Of a stretch of DNA of 64,000 nt, positions 28,779-38,138 are shown piece after piece. The DNA is taken from NCBI RefSeq assembly GCF_050510895.1, contig NZ_JBNINT010000001.1, forward strand, positions 806,001-870,000. Reading direction: 5' to 3'. The stretch's first letter is position 1; every line of letters begins with the position of its first letter. The notes beneath the pieces were generated by a model. The model had not been told where the DNA came from. It made no database searches and saw only the letters and a list, made by a program, of their open reading frames with translations. Origin of the DNA: Pannonibacter phragmitetus_B (GTDB lineage: Bacteria > Pseudomonadota > Alphaproteobacteria > Rhizobiales > Stappiaceae). The position numbers and the translations under genes are program-made.

Positions 28779-29924
28779 CAAGCGTCTCCGGAATTTCTAT
28801 CAGCGTGCGGCGGAAGAGCCTCACTGTCAAACGGGGCAGGAACAAGGCCTGGTTGCGCAATGCACAGCACCTTGAAAAGGTCACCCATTTCCTGAGGTGC
28901 AGCCAGCCGCTCCACCTCGCTGCGGATGCGTTCCTGCGTGGCGGCATCCTTGCCCGCACCCAGTTGCCCGGCCCGTTCCAGCAGTCCCAGGCGCAGCAGG
29001 AATTCGCCTTGTGTCAGGGGAGGCAACGTCTGCCCCGCCGCGACGGGCGGCGGCTGCCAGCACCTCGAAATCCACATGCGCCGTCAAGTCAGCGAGGCCG
29101 GGTTCGGCCAGCACGTTCTGATAGGCGTGGCGGCGCAGCGCTTGCAGTGTATCGCCGGGGGCGGAGCGCAGGTATCCGTAGTCGATGAACAGGGCTGTCC
29201 CGCCATGCGCTGCGATTCTGGCAGCAGCTTCTTGCGTAATGGCAGCAGAAAGCGGTGAGGTTTCGAGGATGGCGCCAAGCAGGGCATCTGCGGCGGTCTG
29301 GGGAACAGCGGCGAGAGGCAGGCGGCCGGGACCGGTGCCGAAGGCAAGGTCTCCGGCTTCATTCAGACCCACCATCCGCTCGCGCCAGCCATCCGGGGTC
29401 TTCACATACTGGTGGATGGGCAGGGCGTCGAAAAACTCGTTGGCGATGAGGATTTGCGGCCCTTCCGGTACCTCTCGCAGACTGGCGTGCCATTGGGGCG
29501 CAAGGGGCGCATCTGCCAGCGCTTCGGCCTGCCGCGCCTTCAGCCGGGGGCTGATTTCGACAAGATGCAGGCTTGCTGCGCGCAGGAAGGCAGGGCGCAG
29601 CTTGGCCATGCGCAACAGATCCGACATCAACGTGCCACGTCCTGGCCCCGTCTCCACCAGCCGCACGGTCTGCGGCGCACCCATCGCCTCCCAGGCTGAA
29701 AGAACGAAAGCGCCGATAAGTTCGCCGAACATCTGGCTTACTTCGGGCGCCGTGATGAAGTCGCCCTTCGCACCAAAGGGCTCTGCGGCTGTGGTGTAAT
29801 AGCCATGCTGCGGATCGGTCAGGCAGGCGCTCATGTAGGCGGCCACCGTCATCGGCCCTTCCGCAGCAATCTGGCGGATGAGCTTTTCTTTCAGCGGCGA
29901 TGCGGACGCGGCACCTGCGCTCAT
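28778..29924 (-). CDS. MidA-family SAM-dependent methyltransferase (apparent frameshift)
   Basis: About 381 residues, a class I methyltransferase related to mitochondrial NDUFAF7/MidA, which methylates an Arg of a complex I subunit. Seen: MTVAAYMSACLTDPQHGYY, GPGRGTLMSDLLR (SAM site) and IANEFFDALPIHQY (family motif). The C-terminal part is in another frame from about 29035. Removing one base from the four-C run at 29035-29038 gives RRGGQTLPPLTQGEFLLRLG and a normal end. The start overlaps lgt by four bases. In this order (lgt-midA-pgeF) it is conserved in Hyphomicrobiales. Confidence 0.88.
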
Positions 29925-30742
29925 GCGGCCTTCGCCTTGCGCCAGCTCCAGACCATCAGGGCAATGCCGGCGATGATCATCGGTCCAGAGAGCATCATGC
30001 CCATGGTAAAGCCGCCCGGCAGGAAACCGATCTGAGCGTCGGGCATGCGGAATTCCTCGGCGATGGAACGGGTTATGCCATATCCGGCAGCAAAGGCTCC
30101 AGCAAGGAAGCCCGGCTTCTGCAGCAGCCCGAAGCGGTGGGACAGGAGCCGCAGGACGAGGAACAGCAGGATGCCCTCAAGCGCGGCTTCGTAAAGCTGG
30201 CTCGGATGGCGCGGAACGTAGCCGCCGGAGGGGAACTCCACCGCCCAGGGCACATCCGTGGGACGGCCCCACAACTCGTCATTGATGAAGTTAGCGAGCC
30301 GCCCGAAGAAAAGCCCTATGGGTGCGGCGACGCCAGCGAGATCAAACAGCGTCAGCAGCGGAATGCCACGGGAGCGGGCGAAGAGCACCATGGCAAGCAC
30401 GGTGCCAGCGAAGCCGCCATGGAAGGACATGCCGCCGTTCCACACAGCGAAGATTTCCATTGGGTTGGCCAGATAGGTCTTCGGATCATAGACCAGTACA
30501 TAACCAAGCCGCCCGCCCACGATGATGCCGATGGTGCCCCAGGTGACAAAGTCATCGATATCAACAAGGCCGGGCCGGGGAACGGACTGCCACAGCCTGT
30601 CCTTCTGCACCGTCAGGCGCATGTAGCGCCAGGCCAGCAGGATGCCCACGATATAGGACAGCGCATACCAGCGCAGGGCGAAAGGGCCGACCTCGAAGAT
30701 GACCGGGTCAACGGCCGGGAAGGGCAGGGCGAAAACGGGCAT
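29921..30742 (-). CDS. lgt: Prolipoprotein diacylglyceryl transferase
   Basis: A 273-residue, seven-helix inner-membrane enzyme that moves diacylglycerol from phosphatidylglycerol to the lipobox Cys. Typical motifs are VGGRLGYVLVYD, MSFHGGFAGTV, the Lgt signature GRLANFINDELWGRPT and the late GGFTMGMMLS. The ATG at 30742 (MPVFALPFPAVDP) is the family start; an earlier frame to 30856 is not conserved. First gene of the lgt-midA-pgeF-M24 run. Confidence 0.95.
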   Translation of the reverse strand: MPVFALPFPAVDPVIFEVGPFALRWYALSYIVGILLAWRYMRLTVQKDRLWQSVPRPGLVDIDDFVTWGTIGIIVGGRLGYVLVYDPKTYLANPMEIFAVWNGGMSFHGGFAGTVLAMVLFARSRGIPLLTLFDLAGVAAPIGLFFGRLANFINDELWGRPTDVPWAVEFPSGGYVPRHPSQLYEAALEGILLFLVLRLLSHRFGLLQKPGFLAGAFAAGYGITRSIAEEFRMPDAQIGFLPGGFTMGMMLSGPMIIAGIALMVWSWRKAKAA

Positions 30743-30921
30743 GCAGGGTCCAGTGCTGTTGATCCGGGGCGATTTGCCAGCGGCATCAGACCTTGCGCAT
30801 TCCCCCGATGCGTCAAGGCGCTGCATTGCCGCCTTGAACTTGGAGCAAAAGGTCAATACCTGTGTGACACGGCTTGCAGCATCTGTGCAGGGCAGGCTGA
30901 CAAGATCTTCAGGAGTGCGTC

Positions 30922-31212
30922 ATGACCCAGGGCCCGAACAGGATTTTCGACGATTTCGCCAAGCTCATGACTGACGCCGCCGGTGTGGCGCAGGGGGCCC
31001 GCCGCGAGGTTGAGACCGCTTTCCGCGCTCAGGCCGAGCGTTTCCTGGCCGATATGGACCTGGTGAAGCGTGAGGACTTTGACGTCGCCCGTGACATGGC
31101 TGTCCGTGCGCTGGACCAGATCGAGATTCTGGAAGCCCGCATTGCTGCGCTTGAAGCAAAGCTGGCCGAGACCGAGGCAAAGCCCGCGCGCAAGAGCAAA
31201 TCCGAAGGCTGA
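30922..31212 (+). CDS. Accessory factor UbiK family protein
   Basis: 96 residues of the BMFP/UbiK type: amphipathic N-terminal helix (IFDDFAKLMTDAAGVAQGAR), then a coiled coil beginning VKREDFDVARDMA and continuing LEARIAALEAKLAE, with a basic tail. UbiK helps assemble the soluble ubiquinone-synthesis complex in Escherichia coli; the alphaproteobacterial role is assumed by analogy. A CAGGAG ribosome site precedes the ATG. Divergent from lgt. Confidence 0.85.
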   Translation: MTQGPNRIFDDFAKLMTDAAGVAQGARREVETAFRAQAERFLADMDLVKREDFDVARDMAVRALDQIEILEARIAALEAKLAETEAKPARKSKSEG

Positions 31213-31526
31213 TCGCATCGGCGGAGGCCTGTGCGAGGAGCGGCTCGGTCAGGCAGCCACCGTCACGATGCCGTGATGCAGCATGCGCCTGAGCGCAGGA
31301 AACAATCGTCCACAGGAATTGATTAAAAGGCCGGGCGGGTTTCCTGCTGCATTTGCGAAGGAAAATTATATACTGATTCCAAACAGGGATTCGCACGCGT
31401 CTCGAAATGGGCTCTCTTATGGCCCTGCCGCTGGTAGCGGTTCTGACGCGGCCTCTGTTCAGGGGAAGACGCTGGATTTGCGGAAATCCGCCCCTTATCC
31501 GGCTCCCGCAAACGGGGAGGATCGCC
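31213..31526. other. Intergenic region before the YbjN-like gene
   Basis: 314 bases with no convincing reading frame. An AT-rich stretch around 31355-31378 contains TATACT, which could be a -10 box for the following ybjN-proC operon, but no matching -35 was found at the usual distance. Confidence 0.4.
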
Positions 31527-32027
31527 ATGAGCCTCATCGAAATCGACTTTGAACGCCCCGACAATCCCGTCGATCTGATCGAACACGTGGCTGCGCTCAA
31601 TGAGTGGGCTTTCGAGCGTTCGGACGATGACGAGATCACCATTTCCATAGGCGGATACTGGTGCGACTATCACGTCTCCTTCTCCTGGATGGAGGAGCTG
31701 GAGGCTCTGCACCTGGCTTGCGCCTTCGATCTGAAGGTGACTGAGCCGCGCAAGACCGAGGTGATGCGCCTGCTCTCGCTCGTCAATGAGCAGATGTGGA
31801 TGGGCCACTTCGATCTCTGGAGCAAAGAGAACGTCATCATGTTCCGCCAGTCCCTGCTGCTGGCAGGCGGTGCGGAAGCGTCCGGCGCGCAGATTGAAGG
31901 GCTGCTGGCCAATGCGCTGGAAGCCTGCGAGCGTTATTATCAGTCCTTCCAGTTTGTTGTCTGGGCTGGCAAGACGGCGCAAGAAGCGCTGGAGTGCGCC
32001 CTGTTTGAAACCGCAGGAGAAGCATGA
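31527..32027 (+). CDS. YbjN domain-containing protein
   Basis: A 166-residue acidic protein with the YbjN/T3SS-chaperone-like fold: ISIGGYWCDYHVSFSWMEEL, LHLACAFDLKV and LVNEQMWMGHFDLWS are the conserved segments. YbjN proteins are thought to act as chaperone-like stress factors, with no defined reaction. The ATG at 31527 is used because the in-frame extension has no family character. It overlaps proC by four bases (ATGA), a pairing usual in this order of bacteria. Confidence 0.88.
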   Translation: MSLIEIDFERPDNPVDLIEHVAALNEWAFERSDDDEITISIGGYWCDYHVSFSWMEELEALHLACAFDLKVTEPRKTEVMRLLSLVNEQMWMGHFDLWSKENVIMFRQSLLLAGGAEASGAQIEGLLANALEACERYYQSFQFVVWAGKTAQEALECALFETAGEA

Positions 32028-32845
32028 GTTTTTCAGCTGAACGCCCGTTTGCCGTTGTGGGCGCGGGCAAGATGGGCGGCGCCATGATCGGTGGCTGGAT
32101 GGCGCGCGGCGTTGATGCCGCAAGCCTTCTGGTCGTTGATCCGGCGCCGTCTGCTGCTCTCGTGGCCCAGCTGGACAGCCACGGTATTGCGCACGCGCCA
32201 AAGGTGCCGGAAGGCGTCAAGGCAGGCATGGTGCTGTTGGCCGTCAAGCCGCAGATCATGGGCGATGTGCTGCCGGGGCTGAAGCCTGCGGTGGCTGACG
32301 ATACGCTGGTGCTGTCGGTTGCTGCCGGCACGCCGGTGCGCACCTTTGAGGCTGCCTTCGGCGATATCGCCGTGATCCGCGCCATGCCGAACACGCCTGC
32401 GATGGTGGGCCGGGGCATCACCGCACTCTACCCCAACGCCCGCGTCACGGCAGCACAGCGCGAGACAGCCGGTCGGCTTCTGTCGGCCATTGGTGCCGTC
32501 GAGTGGCTGACGTCGGAAGAGCAGATTGATCTTGTGACCGCCGTCTCCGGCTCGGGACCTGCCTATGTATTCCTGCTGGCCGAGTGCCTGGCGGAAGCCG
32601 GACGCCGCGCCGGTCTCCCGGCTGATCTTGCCGCCCGCCTTGCCGAAGCAACGGTGAGCGGGGCAGGGGAACTGATGCACCAGTCTGACGATACGCCCGC
32701 AACCTTGCGGCAGAACGTCACTTCCCCCAATGGCACGACCGCTGCTGCCCTCTCCGTGCTGATGGCAGAAGACGGCCTGCAGCCGTTGATGGATGCAGCC
32801 GTGGAAGCCGCTGCCCGCCGTGCCCGGGAACTCGCCGGTTCCTGA
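32024..32845 (+). CDS. proC: Pyrroline-5-carboxylate reductase
   Basis: A 273-residue enzyme for the last step of proline synthesis (NAD(P)H). N-terminal Rossmann motif VVGAGKMGGAMIGGW, substrate-site segment AVSGSGPAYVFLLAE and the signature VTSPNGTTAAAL near the C-terminus. Normal length. Translationally coupled to the YbjN gene upstream. Confidence 0.95.
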   Translation: MSFSAERPFAVVGAGKMGGAMIGGWMARGVDAASLLVVDPAPSAALVAQLDSHGIAHAPKVPEGVKAGMVLLAVKPQIMGDVLPGLKPAVADDTLVLSVAAGTPVRTFEAAFGDIAVIRAMPNTPAMVGRGITALYPNARVTAAQRETAGRLLSAIGAVEWLTSEEQIDLVTAVSGSGPAYVFLLAECLAEAGRRAGLPADLAARLAEATVSGAGELMHQSDDTPATLRQNVTSPNGTTAAALSVLMAEDGLQPLMDAAVEAAARRARELAGS

Positions 32846-32947
32846 TTGGGTTGCCGCATCGCTTGCCTTTGCCTCTTCCATGCGGACAGGATGTGCCTAC
32901 CTATAAGGGGAACACATCCTGCCAAGGCATCCAAGAAGGAGGCGGAC

Positions 32948-33703
32948 ATGGCACCGGAATCAGAAGGCACCGCAGGCAAAACCCGGAAGGCAGGCCGCAA
33001 AGCCAGCGCGCGCCCCGACGAGCGCACGATGGCCGTCGAGGCTTTTCTGGGACTGCTGGCCACCCGTTCTTACGCTGAAATTTCCCTGACCGATATCGCA
33101 GCCGCCGCCGGGCTGAAGCCGTCCGCGCTGCGGCAAGCTGTTTCCGGCAAGAGCGAGCTTCTGGCTGCTTTTGCCGGACAGGTGGATGCGGCCGTTCTGG
33201 ATGACCGCGATGACAGCATGTTTGACCAGCCGCCGCGCGACCGGCTGTTCGATGTGCTCATGACCCGGCTTGATGCGCTGGCCCCTCACAAACCGGCGCT
33301 CATCCAACTTCGCAAGGACGCCATGCGCGATCCTGCATTGGCCATTTGCCTGAACGGTATTGCCGTTCGCTCGCAGGGCTGGATGCTCGCCGCTGCCGGG
33401 ATTTCCATCTCCGGAATAAAGGGCCGTCTGGTGCAGCAGGGCCTGGCGGTTTCTTTTGCCCGTGTGCTTGAAACCTTCCTGGAGGAAGAGGACGAAAGTC
33501 TGCCGCGGACCATGGCGGCCCTCGACAGGGAATTGGACCGGGGCGAGGACTGGTTGCGTCGGCTTGGAGCCGTGGAGCGGGTGACGCGACCCGTTGCCTG
33601 TGGTCTGATCAAGCTCGCAGGCAAGGCCATGTCCCGCCGCAAACACCGGCGCAGCACTGTCGGCTCTGACGATGCGGGAGAGGCTGCAACTCAGCCTGTC
33701 TGA
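32948..33703 (+). CDS. TetR-family transcriptional regulator
   Basis: 251 residues. A basic tail is followed by a TetR helix-turn-helix (about residues 20-70: LATRSYAEISLTDIAAAAGL, ALRQAVSGKSELLAAF) and a variable helical ligand domain. The ATG at 32948 has an AAGGAGG ribosome site; an upstream frame overlapping the proC end is rejected. The Lys/Arg-rich C-terminus (SRRKHRR) is unusual. Target unknown; neighbours proC and csaA are candidates by position only. Confidence 0.85.
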   Translation: MAPESEGTAGKTRKAGRKASARPDERTMAVEAFLGLLATRSYAEISLTDIAAAAGLKPSALRQAVSGKSELLAAFAGQVDAAVLDDRDDSMFDQPPRDRLFDVLMTRLDALAPHKPALIQLRKDAMRDPALAICLNGIAVRSQGWMLAAAGISISGIKGRLVQQGLAVSFARVLETFLEEEDESLPRTMAALDRELDRGEDWLRRLGAVERVTRPVACGLIKLAGKAMSRRKHRRSTVGSDDAGEAATQPV

Positions 33704-33790
33704 CGTTATCAGTCACCATAAATGCTTGCGCGGTTGCGCCGGTCGCGGCACTTTGAAGATCCCTTCGCATGGATTTTCCGGAGACCAGCC

Positions 33791-34147
33791 ATGACCCCGA
33801 GCGCACCTGCGCAACCGATCAGCTTTGACGATTTCCTGAAGGTGGATATCCGCGTCGGGCAGATCATCGAGGCTGCGCCCTTTCCCGAAGCGCGCAAACC
33901 TGCAATCAAGCTGATGATCGACTTTGGCCCGGACATCGGGGTGAAGAAGAGCTCGGCCCAGATCACGAAGCACTATACGCCTGAGGGCCTCGTCGGCCGC
34001 CGGGTGCTGGCAGTCGTCAACTTCCCTGCGCGCCAGATCGGCCCCATCCGTTCCGAGGTCCTGACGCTCGGCGTGCCGGATGCAGAGGGGGAAGTCGTGC
34101 TGATTGCCCCCGATCACGATACCCCGCTGGGCGGGCGGCTGTTCTGA
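33791..34147 (+). CDS. csaA: tRNA-binding domain protein, CsaA-like
   Basis: A 118-residue protein with a single OB-fold EMAP-type tRNA-binding domain: FDDFLKVDIRVGQIIEA, the SSAQIT segment, VNFPARQIGPIRSEVL and a final PLGGRLF. CsaA in Bacillus acts in protein export and binds tRNA, so a chaperone-like or tRNA-handling role is likely. The ATG at 33791 gives the standard length. It converges with the sensor kinase gene, four bases apart. Confidence 0.92.
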   Translation: MTPSAPAQPISFDDFLKVDIRVGQIIEAAPFPEARKPAIKLMIDFGPDIGVKKSSAQITKHYTPEGLVGRRVLAVVNFPARQIGPIRSEVLTLGVPDAEGEVVLIAPDHDTPLGGRLF

Positions 34148-34150
34148 GGT

Positions 34151-35607
34151 TTATCCCGGAATGCGGAAGCGGGCTCTGAGGCCGCCGAGCGGGCTTTCCT
34201 CAAGCTGGATATCGCCGCCGTGGCTGCGCGCTATGTCGCGGGCGATGGCAAGACCAAGCCCGCTGCCGGAAGCGTCCTGATTGCGGGCTTCGTCCAGCCG
34301 GTAGAAGGGGCGGAAGACGTTTTCCCGCTCTTCTTCCGGAATGCCTGGGCCATCGTCGTCGATGACGACTGTCAGCCAGCCGTCCAGATGGCGGCCCTGA
34401 ATGTCCACGCGCGTGCCGTGCCTTGCTGCATTCATCACAAGGTTGGTAAGGCTGCGTTTCACCGCGTTGCGCCGCATCTCCACTTCCGGCTCGCCGGTGA
34501 AGCTGGACGAAACCGTCGCTCCCGAGATTTCTGCCGCTTCCTCCAGTTCTTCCAGCATCAGGGTGATATCTGCTGTCTCCACTGCCTCGCCATTGTCGCC
34601 ACGCGTGAAGGCGAGATAGTCCTCCAGCATGTTGCTCATCTCGTCCACGTCGCGCTTGAGGCCTTCTGTCTCTGGTGTTTCAGGGATAAGGGCGAGCTGT
34701 AGCCGGAAGCGGGTGAGGATCGTGCGCAGATCATGGCTGACGCCGGCCAGCATCGTGGTGCGCTGGTCGATCTGCCGTTCGATGCGCCGGCGCATTTCAA
34801 TGAAAGCCTGAGCAGCCCGCCGCACTTCGCGTGCGCCGCTGGGGCGGAAGTCATCCACTGGCCGGCCCTTGCCGAAGCCTTCCGCCGCGTTCGCCAGCCG
34901 CTCGATGGGCCGGATCTGATTGCGCAGGAACAGCATCGCGATTGAGATCAGCACCAGCGAACTGCCAACCATCCAGACCAGAAAGATATGGGAATTGGAT
35001 GCATAGGTCTGGCTGTGGCGTGCCACCACGCGCAGCACCTTGTCCTTGAGCTGAATTCGGATCTCGACAAAGCGGGACCGGCCAATGGTATCGATCCAGT
35101 AGGGCTTGCCGATGCGTTGGGAAATCTCACGGCTGAGATTCTCGGCAACCAGATCGAAGAAGGCCCTTGGCCGGCGAGGAGGCAAGGGCTCGGGGGCAGG
35201 ATGGAGACGGACATATCCAGCGTCCGGCTGCCCATTTCCTCGATCAGCCGGTAATCCGGATCCTGGGGGTAGTTCTCCAGCGTATAGACCAGCGCCGCGA
35301 TCTCACGCACCACCGCCTGCGACAGGCGGAAGGTGACCTGCTGGTAGTGCTGTTCCATGATCACGAAGGCAAGCACGGACTGCAGCAGCACCATGGGCGT
35401 GACGATGATGAGCAGCGCACGGGAGAAAAGCCCTTTGGGCATGTGACGGTAGATCCGCCCGGCCACCTTGTCATAGATGAAGGCGAAGGGGACTAGCAGC
35501 GGATGCAATAGCTTTCCCGCCAATCTCGCAGCCGGGGCCAGAAATACACCAAGGCCTGCGAAAAGGCTGCGCAGGCGGCTGCGGAGGCGGGCGGGCGCTT
35601 CAGTCAC
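34151..35607 (-). CDS. Two-component sensor histidine kinase (apparent frameshift)
   Basis: About 485 residues. First helix near residue 55 (ALLIIVTPMVLLQSVLAFVI), a periplasmic domain of about 115 residues, second helix (FLVWMVGSSLVLISIAMLF), HAMP, then the H-box VSHDLRTILTRFRLQ, N-box NLVMNAARHG, DDDGPGIP and GSGLGLAIARDIARSHGG. EnvZ/RstB group. The frame breaks near 35187. Adding one base to the three-G run at 35186-35188 links LPPSP to LPPRRPRAFFDLVAENL. The likely start is a GTG at 35607 overlapping the response regulator stop, so the pair is coupled. Confidence 0.87.
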
Positions 35608-36295
35608 AGGCCAGCCTGTAGCCGATGCCGCGCACGGTCTGGAGGTAGATCGGGTTTGCCGGATCATCCTCTATCTTGCGGCGCAGCCGGTTGATCTGCA
35701 CATCCACAGTGCGCTCACCAAGGCCGCTGTCATCACCGACGATCTTGTGGCGCGGCACCGTGGCGCCGGGCTGCTCGGCAAATATGGTCAGGATCTGGCG
35801 CTCGCGGTCGGTCAGGCGGATCTGGCTGTCGCCCCGGCGCAGCTCACCACGTTCCGTCACGAAGACGAAGGGGCCGAAGCGGATTTCCGGCTGGCGGTCT
35901 GTCCTGCGGGTCGCGCCCCGCCGCAGGATCGCGGCAATGCGCAGCATCAGTTCGCGCGGGTCGAAGGGCTTGGGCAAATAGTCGTCCACGCCGGCCTCAA
36001 GCCCTGCGATCCGGTCTTCTGCCTCGGCACGGGCCGTCAGCATCAGGATAGGCACCGGGCTGTCCGCCCGCAGCGACGTGGCAAGTTCCAGCCCGTTCTC
36101 GCCTGGCATCATGATGTCGAGGATCAAGAGGTCAAAGGCAAGGCCAGACAGGCAGCGCCTTGCCTCGGCCGCATTGGCGGCGGTTGTCACCCGGTAGCCG
36201 TTCTCCTGCAGCACCCGGCCCAGCAGATCGCGGATGCGGCTGTCATCGTCAACAAGCAGGATATGGATGGCGTTGTCGTCCGGCACCCGTGTCAT
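35600..36295 (-). CDS. petR: OmpR-family response regulator, PetR-like
   Basis: 231 residues: receiver domain with DDD, phosphorylated Asp in LLILDIMMPGENG and Lys in VDDYLPKPFD, then a winged-helix DNA-binding domain (LTDRERQILTIFAEQPG, VDVQINRLRRKIEDDP, LQTVRGIGYRL). The arrangement MarR gene, regulator, kinase matches the petP-petR locus of Rhodobacter capsulatus, where PetR is needed for cytochrome bc1 synthesis. The ATG at 36295 starts four bases after the MarR gene's stop. The name is by synteny and family, not by experiment. Confidence 0.82.
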   Translation of the reverse strand: MTRVPDDNAIHILLVDDDSRIRDLLGRVLQENGYRVTTAANAAEARRCLSGLAFDLLILDIMMPGENGLELATSLRADSPVPILMLTARAEAEDRIAGLEAGVDDYLPKPFDPRELMLRIAAILRRGATRRTDRQPEIRFGPFVFVTERGELRRGDSQIRLTDRERQILTIFAEQPGATVPRHKIVGDDSGLGERTVDVQINRLRRKIEDDPANPIYLQTVRGIGYRLACD

Positions 36296-36299
36296 TGCG

Positions 36300-36884
36300 T
36301 CAAGCCTCCGTATCGGCAAGCTGGGGCGCTGGGCCGCTGCCGGTCTGGGGAATGTTGGAGAGCATGCGAGCCACTTCGGGCCGCCGCTCCGGGTCAATCA
36401 TCTGGAACAGGAACTGGCGGACGATAGCCGCATCCTGTCCGGGAAGGGCTTCCACAGCCGCATTGATCCGCACGGACTGCAGGGCATCCAGTTTGCGGGA
36501 GAGTTTGTGCCCCTTTTCGGTGGTGTGCAGAAGCCGCTGGCGCCGGTCCGTTTCGCCGGGACGCTGGTCGATGAAGCCTTCATCCACCAGCTGTTTCAGC
36601 ACGCGGCCAAGGCTTTGCTTCGTGATCCGCAGAATGGCGAGCAGGTCCGATACGCGGATGCCCGGATTTCTGTCGACAAAGTGCAGAACCCGGTGGTGGG
36701 CACGGCCAAACTCGAGCCCGGAGAGCAGCTGATCCGGGTCTGCGGTGAAGTCCCGGTAGGCAAAGAAGAGCAGTTCGATCAGGTCATAGGGCGTCGATCC
36801 GCTGGTCCCGCTGCCTGAAACGGAGGTGCTGTCTTGGGCCATCTGGGGCGCTGCAGGTGCTGTCTTGAAATTTATGTCAGCCAT
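36300..36884 (-). CDS. petP: MarR-family regulator, PetP-like
   Basis: 194 residues. A low-complexity Ser/Gly/Thr start is followed by a winged-helix MarR core: YDLIELLFFAYRDFTADPD, GIRVSDLLAILRITKQSLGRV (recognition helix) and the wing QRPGETDRRQRLLHTTEKG. It is directly upstream of the OmpR-type regulator, as petP is upstream of petR. Divergent from ilvE, whose promoter region it shares. Confidence 0.82.
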   Translation of the reverse strand: MADINFKTAPAAPQMAQDSTSVSGSGTSGSTPYDLIELLFFAYRDFTADPDQLLSGLEFGRAHHRVLHFVDRNPGIRVSDLLAILRITKQSLGRVLKQLVDEGFIDQRPGETDRRQRLLHTTEKGHKLSRKLDALQSVRINAAVEALPGQDAAIVRQFLFQMIDPERRPEVARMLSNIPQTGSGPAPQLADTEA

Positions 36885-37155
36885 ATTGACTTATTTCTGA
36901 TCGATTGTTACCTGTAGCGGCACCTTGACGAAATGTTCGGTCGCATGCGCCCCCGTGCCGGGTGTTTGTCCGGATCGTACATGGCCCTCAATCCCTTAAG
37001 AGAATCCGGGCCCGCCGTCTCGTCAAAACAAGATACCGATTGTTACGGGTGCATGCAAAACCCTGAGCTGGGCCAGAGGCCGGAAACAGGGTTCCCTTCA
37101 GTCGGACAAACAGAAGCAGATTGCGCCGGGCGACAAGGCGCGGGAGACAAGAACA

Positions 37156-38055
37156 ATGGCTGGCATTCCCTTTGATCAACGCGATGGTGAAATCTGGTTC
37201 GATGGGAAGTTCATTCCCTGGGCCGATGCCAAGGTGCACGTGCTGACGCACGGCCTGCACTATGCCAGCGCTGTATTCGAAGGTGAGAGGGCCTATAACG
37301 GCCGGATCTTCAAGAGCGCAGAGCACACCGAGCGCCTGCATGCCTCGGCTGAAGTGCTTGGCTTCGAGATTCCCTATTCCGCCGAAGTCATCAATGCAGC
37401 CAAGGAAGAGCTGCTGAAGCGCATGAACCTGGTTGACGCCTATCTGCGCCCGATCGCCTGGCGCGGCAGCGAAATGATGGGCGTTTCGGCCCAGCACAAC
37501 ACCATTCATCTGGCCATCGCGGCCTGGGAATGGCCGAGCTACTTCAAGCCGGAAGAGCGGCTGAAGGGCATCCGCCTCGACATGGCGAAGTACCGCCGCC
37601 CGGATCCGGCCACTGCGCCCTTCAAGTCCAAGGCGGCCGGCCTTTACATGATCTGCACCCTGTCCAAGCACGAAGCCGAGCGCAAGGGGTACGCCGATGC
37701 GCTGATGCTCGACTGGCGTGGCCAGGTGGCTGAGGCGACCGGTGCCAATGTCTTCTTCGTCAAGGATGGCAAGATCCACACGCCGAAGCCGGACTGCTTC
37801 CTCAATGGCATCACCCGCCGCACGGTGATTGATCTTGCCAAGGCACGCGGCTTTGAGGTGATCGAGCGGGTGATCATGCCCGAAGAGCTGGACGGCTTCG
37901 AGCAGTGCTTCCTCACCGGCACCGCGGCTGAAGTGACGCCGGTCTCGGAGATCGGGCCGCACAGCTTCACCGTCGGCGAGATCACAAAGACGCTGATGCT
38001 CGACTATGACGCGCTGGTGCGTGCTGACCCGGCCAGCCTCAAGGCTGCCGAGTGA
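37156..38055 (+). CDS. ilvE: Branched-chain amino acid aminotransferase
   Basis: A 299-residue class IV PLP aminotransferase that transfers the amino group between Glu and Ile, Leu or Val. Seen: LTHGLHYASAVFEGERAY, the PLP Lys in PFKSKAAGLYM, DWRGQVAEATGANVFFV and CFLTGTAAEVTPVSEIG. Normal length. The preceding 270 bases carry the divergent promoters of ilvE and the MarR gene; no attenuator peptide was recognised. Confidence 0.94.
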   Translation: MAGIPFDQRDGEIWFDGKFIPWADAKVHVLTHGLHYASAVFEGERAYNGRIFKSAEHTERLHASAEVLGFEIPYSAEVINAAKEELLKRMNLVDAYLRPIAWRGSEMMGVSAQHNTIHLAIAAWEWPSYFKPEERLKGIRLDMAKYRRPDPATAPFKSKAAGLYMICTLSKHEAERKGYADALMLDWRGQVAEATGANVFFVKDGKIHTPKPDCFLNGITRRTVIDLAKARGFEVIERVIMPEELDGFEQCFLTGTAAEVTPVSEIGPHSFTVGEITKTLMLDYDALVRADPASLKAAE

Positions 38056-38082
38056 CGCTGGCTCCAGTTCGCGAATAAGATA

Positions 38083-38115
38083 AGGGCGGCTGCACCGGAT
38101 GCAGCCGCCCTTTTT
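38083..38115 (+). terminator. Terminator of ilvE
   Basis: A twelve-pair stem (AGGGCGGCTGCA with TGCAGCCGCCCT) around the loop CCGGA, ending in five T. It also lies downstream of the convergent MFS gene. Confidence 0.92.
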
Positions 38116-38138
38116 CATTCCGGCACGAGGCCTTTGCT

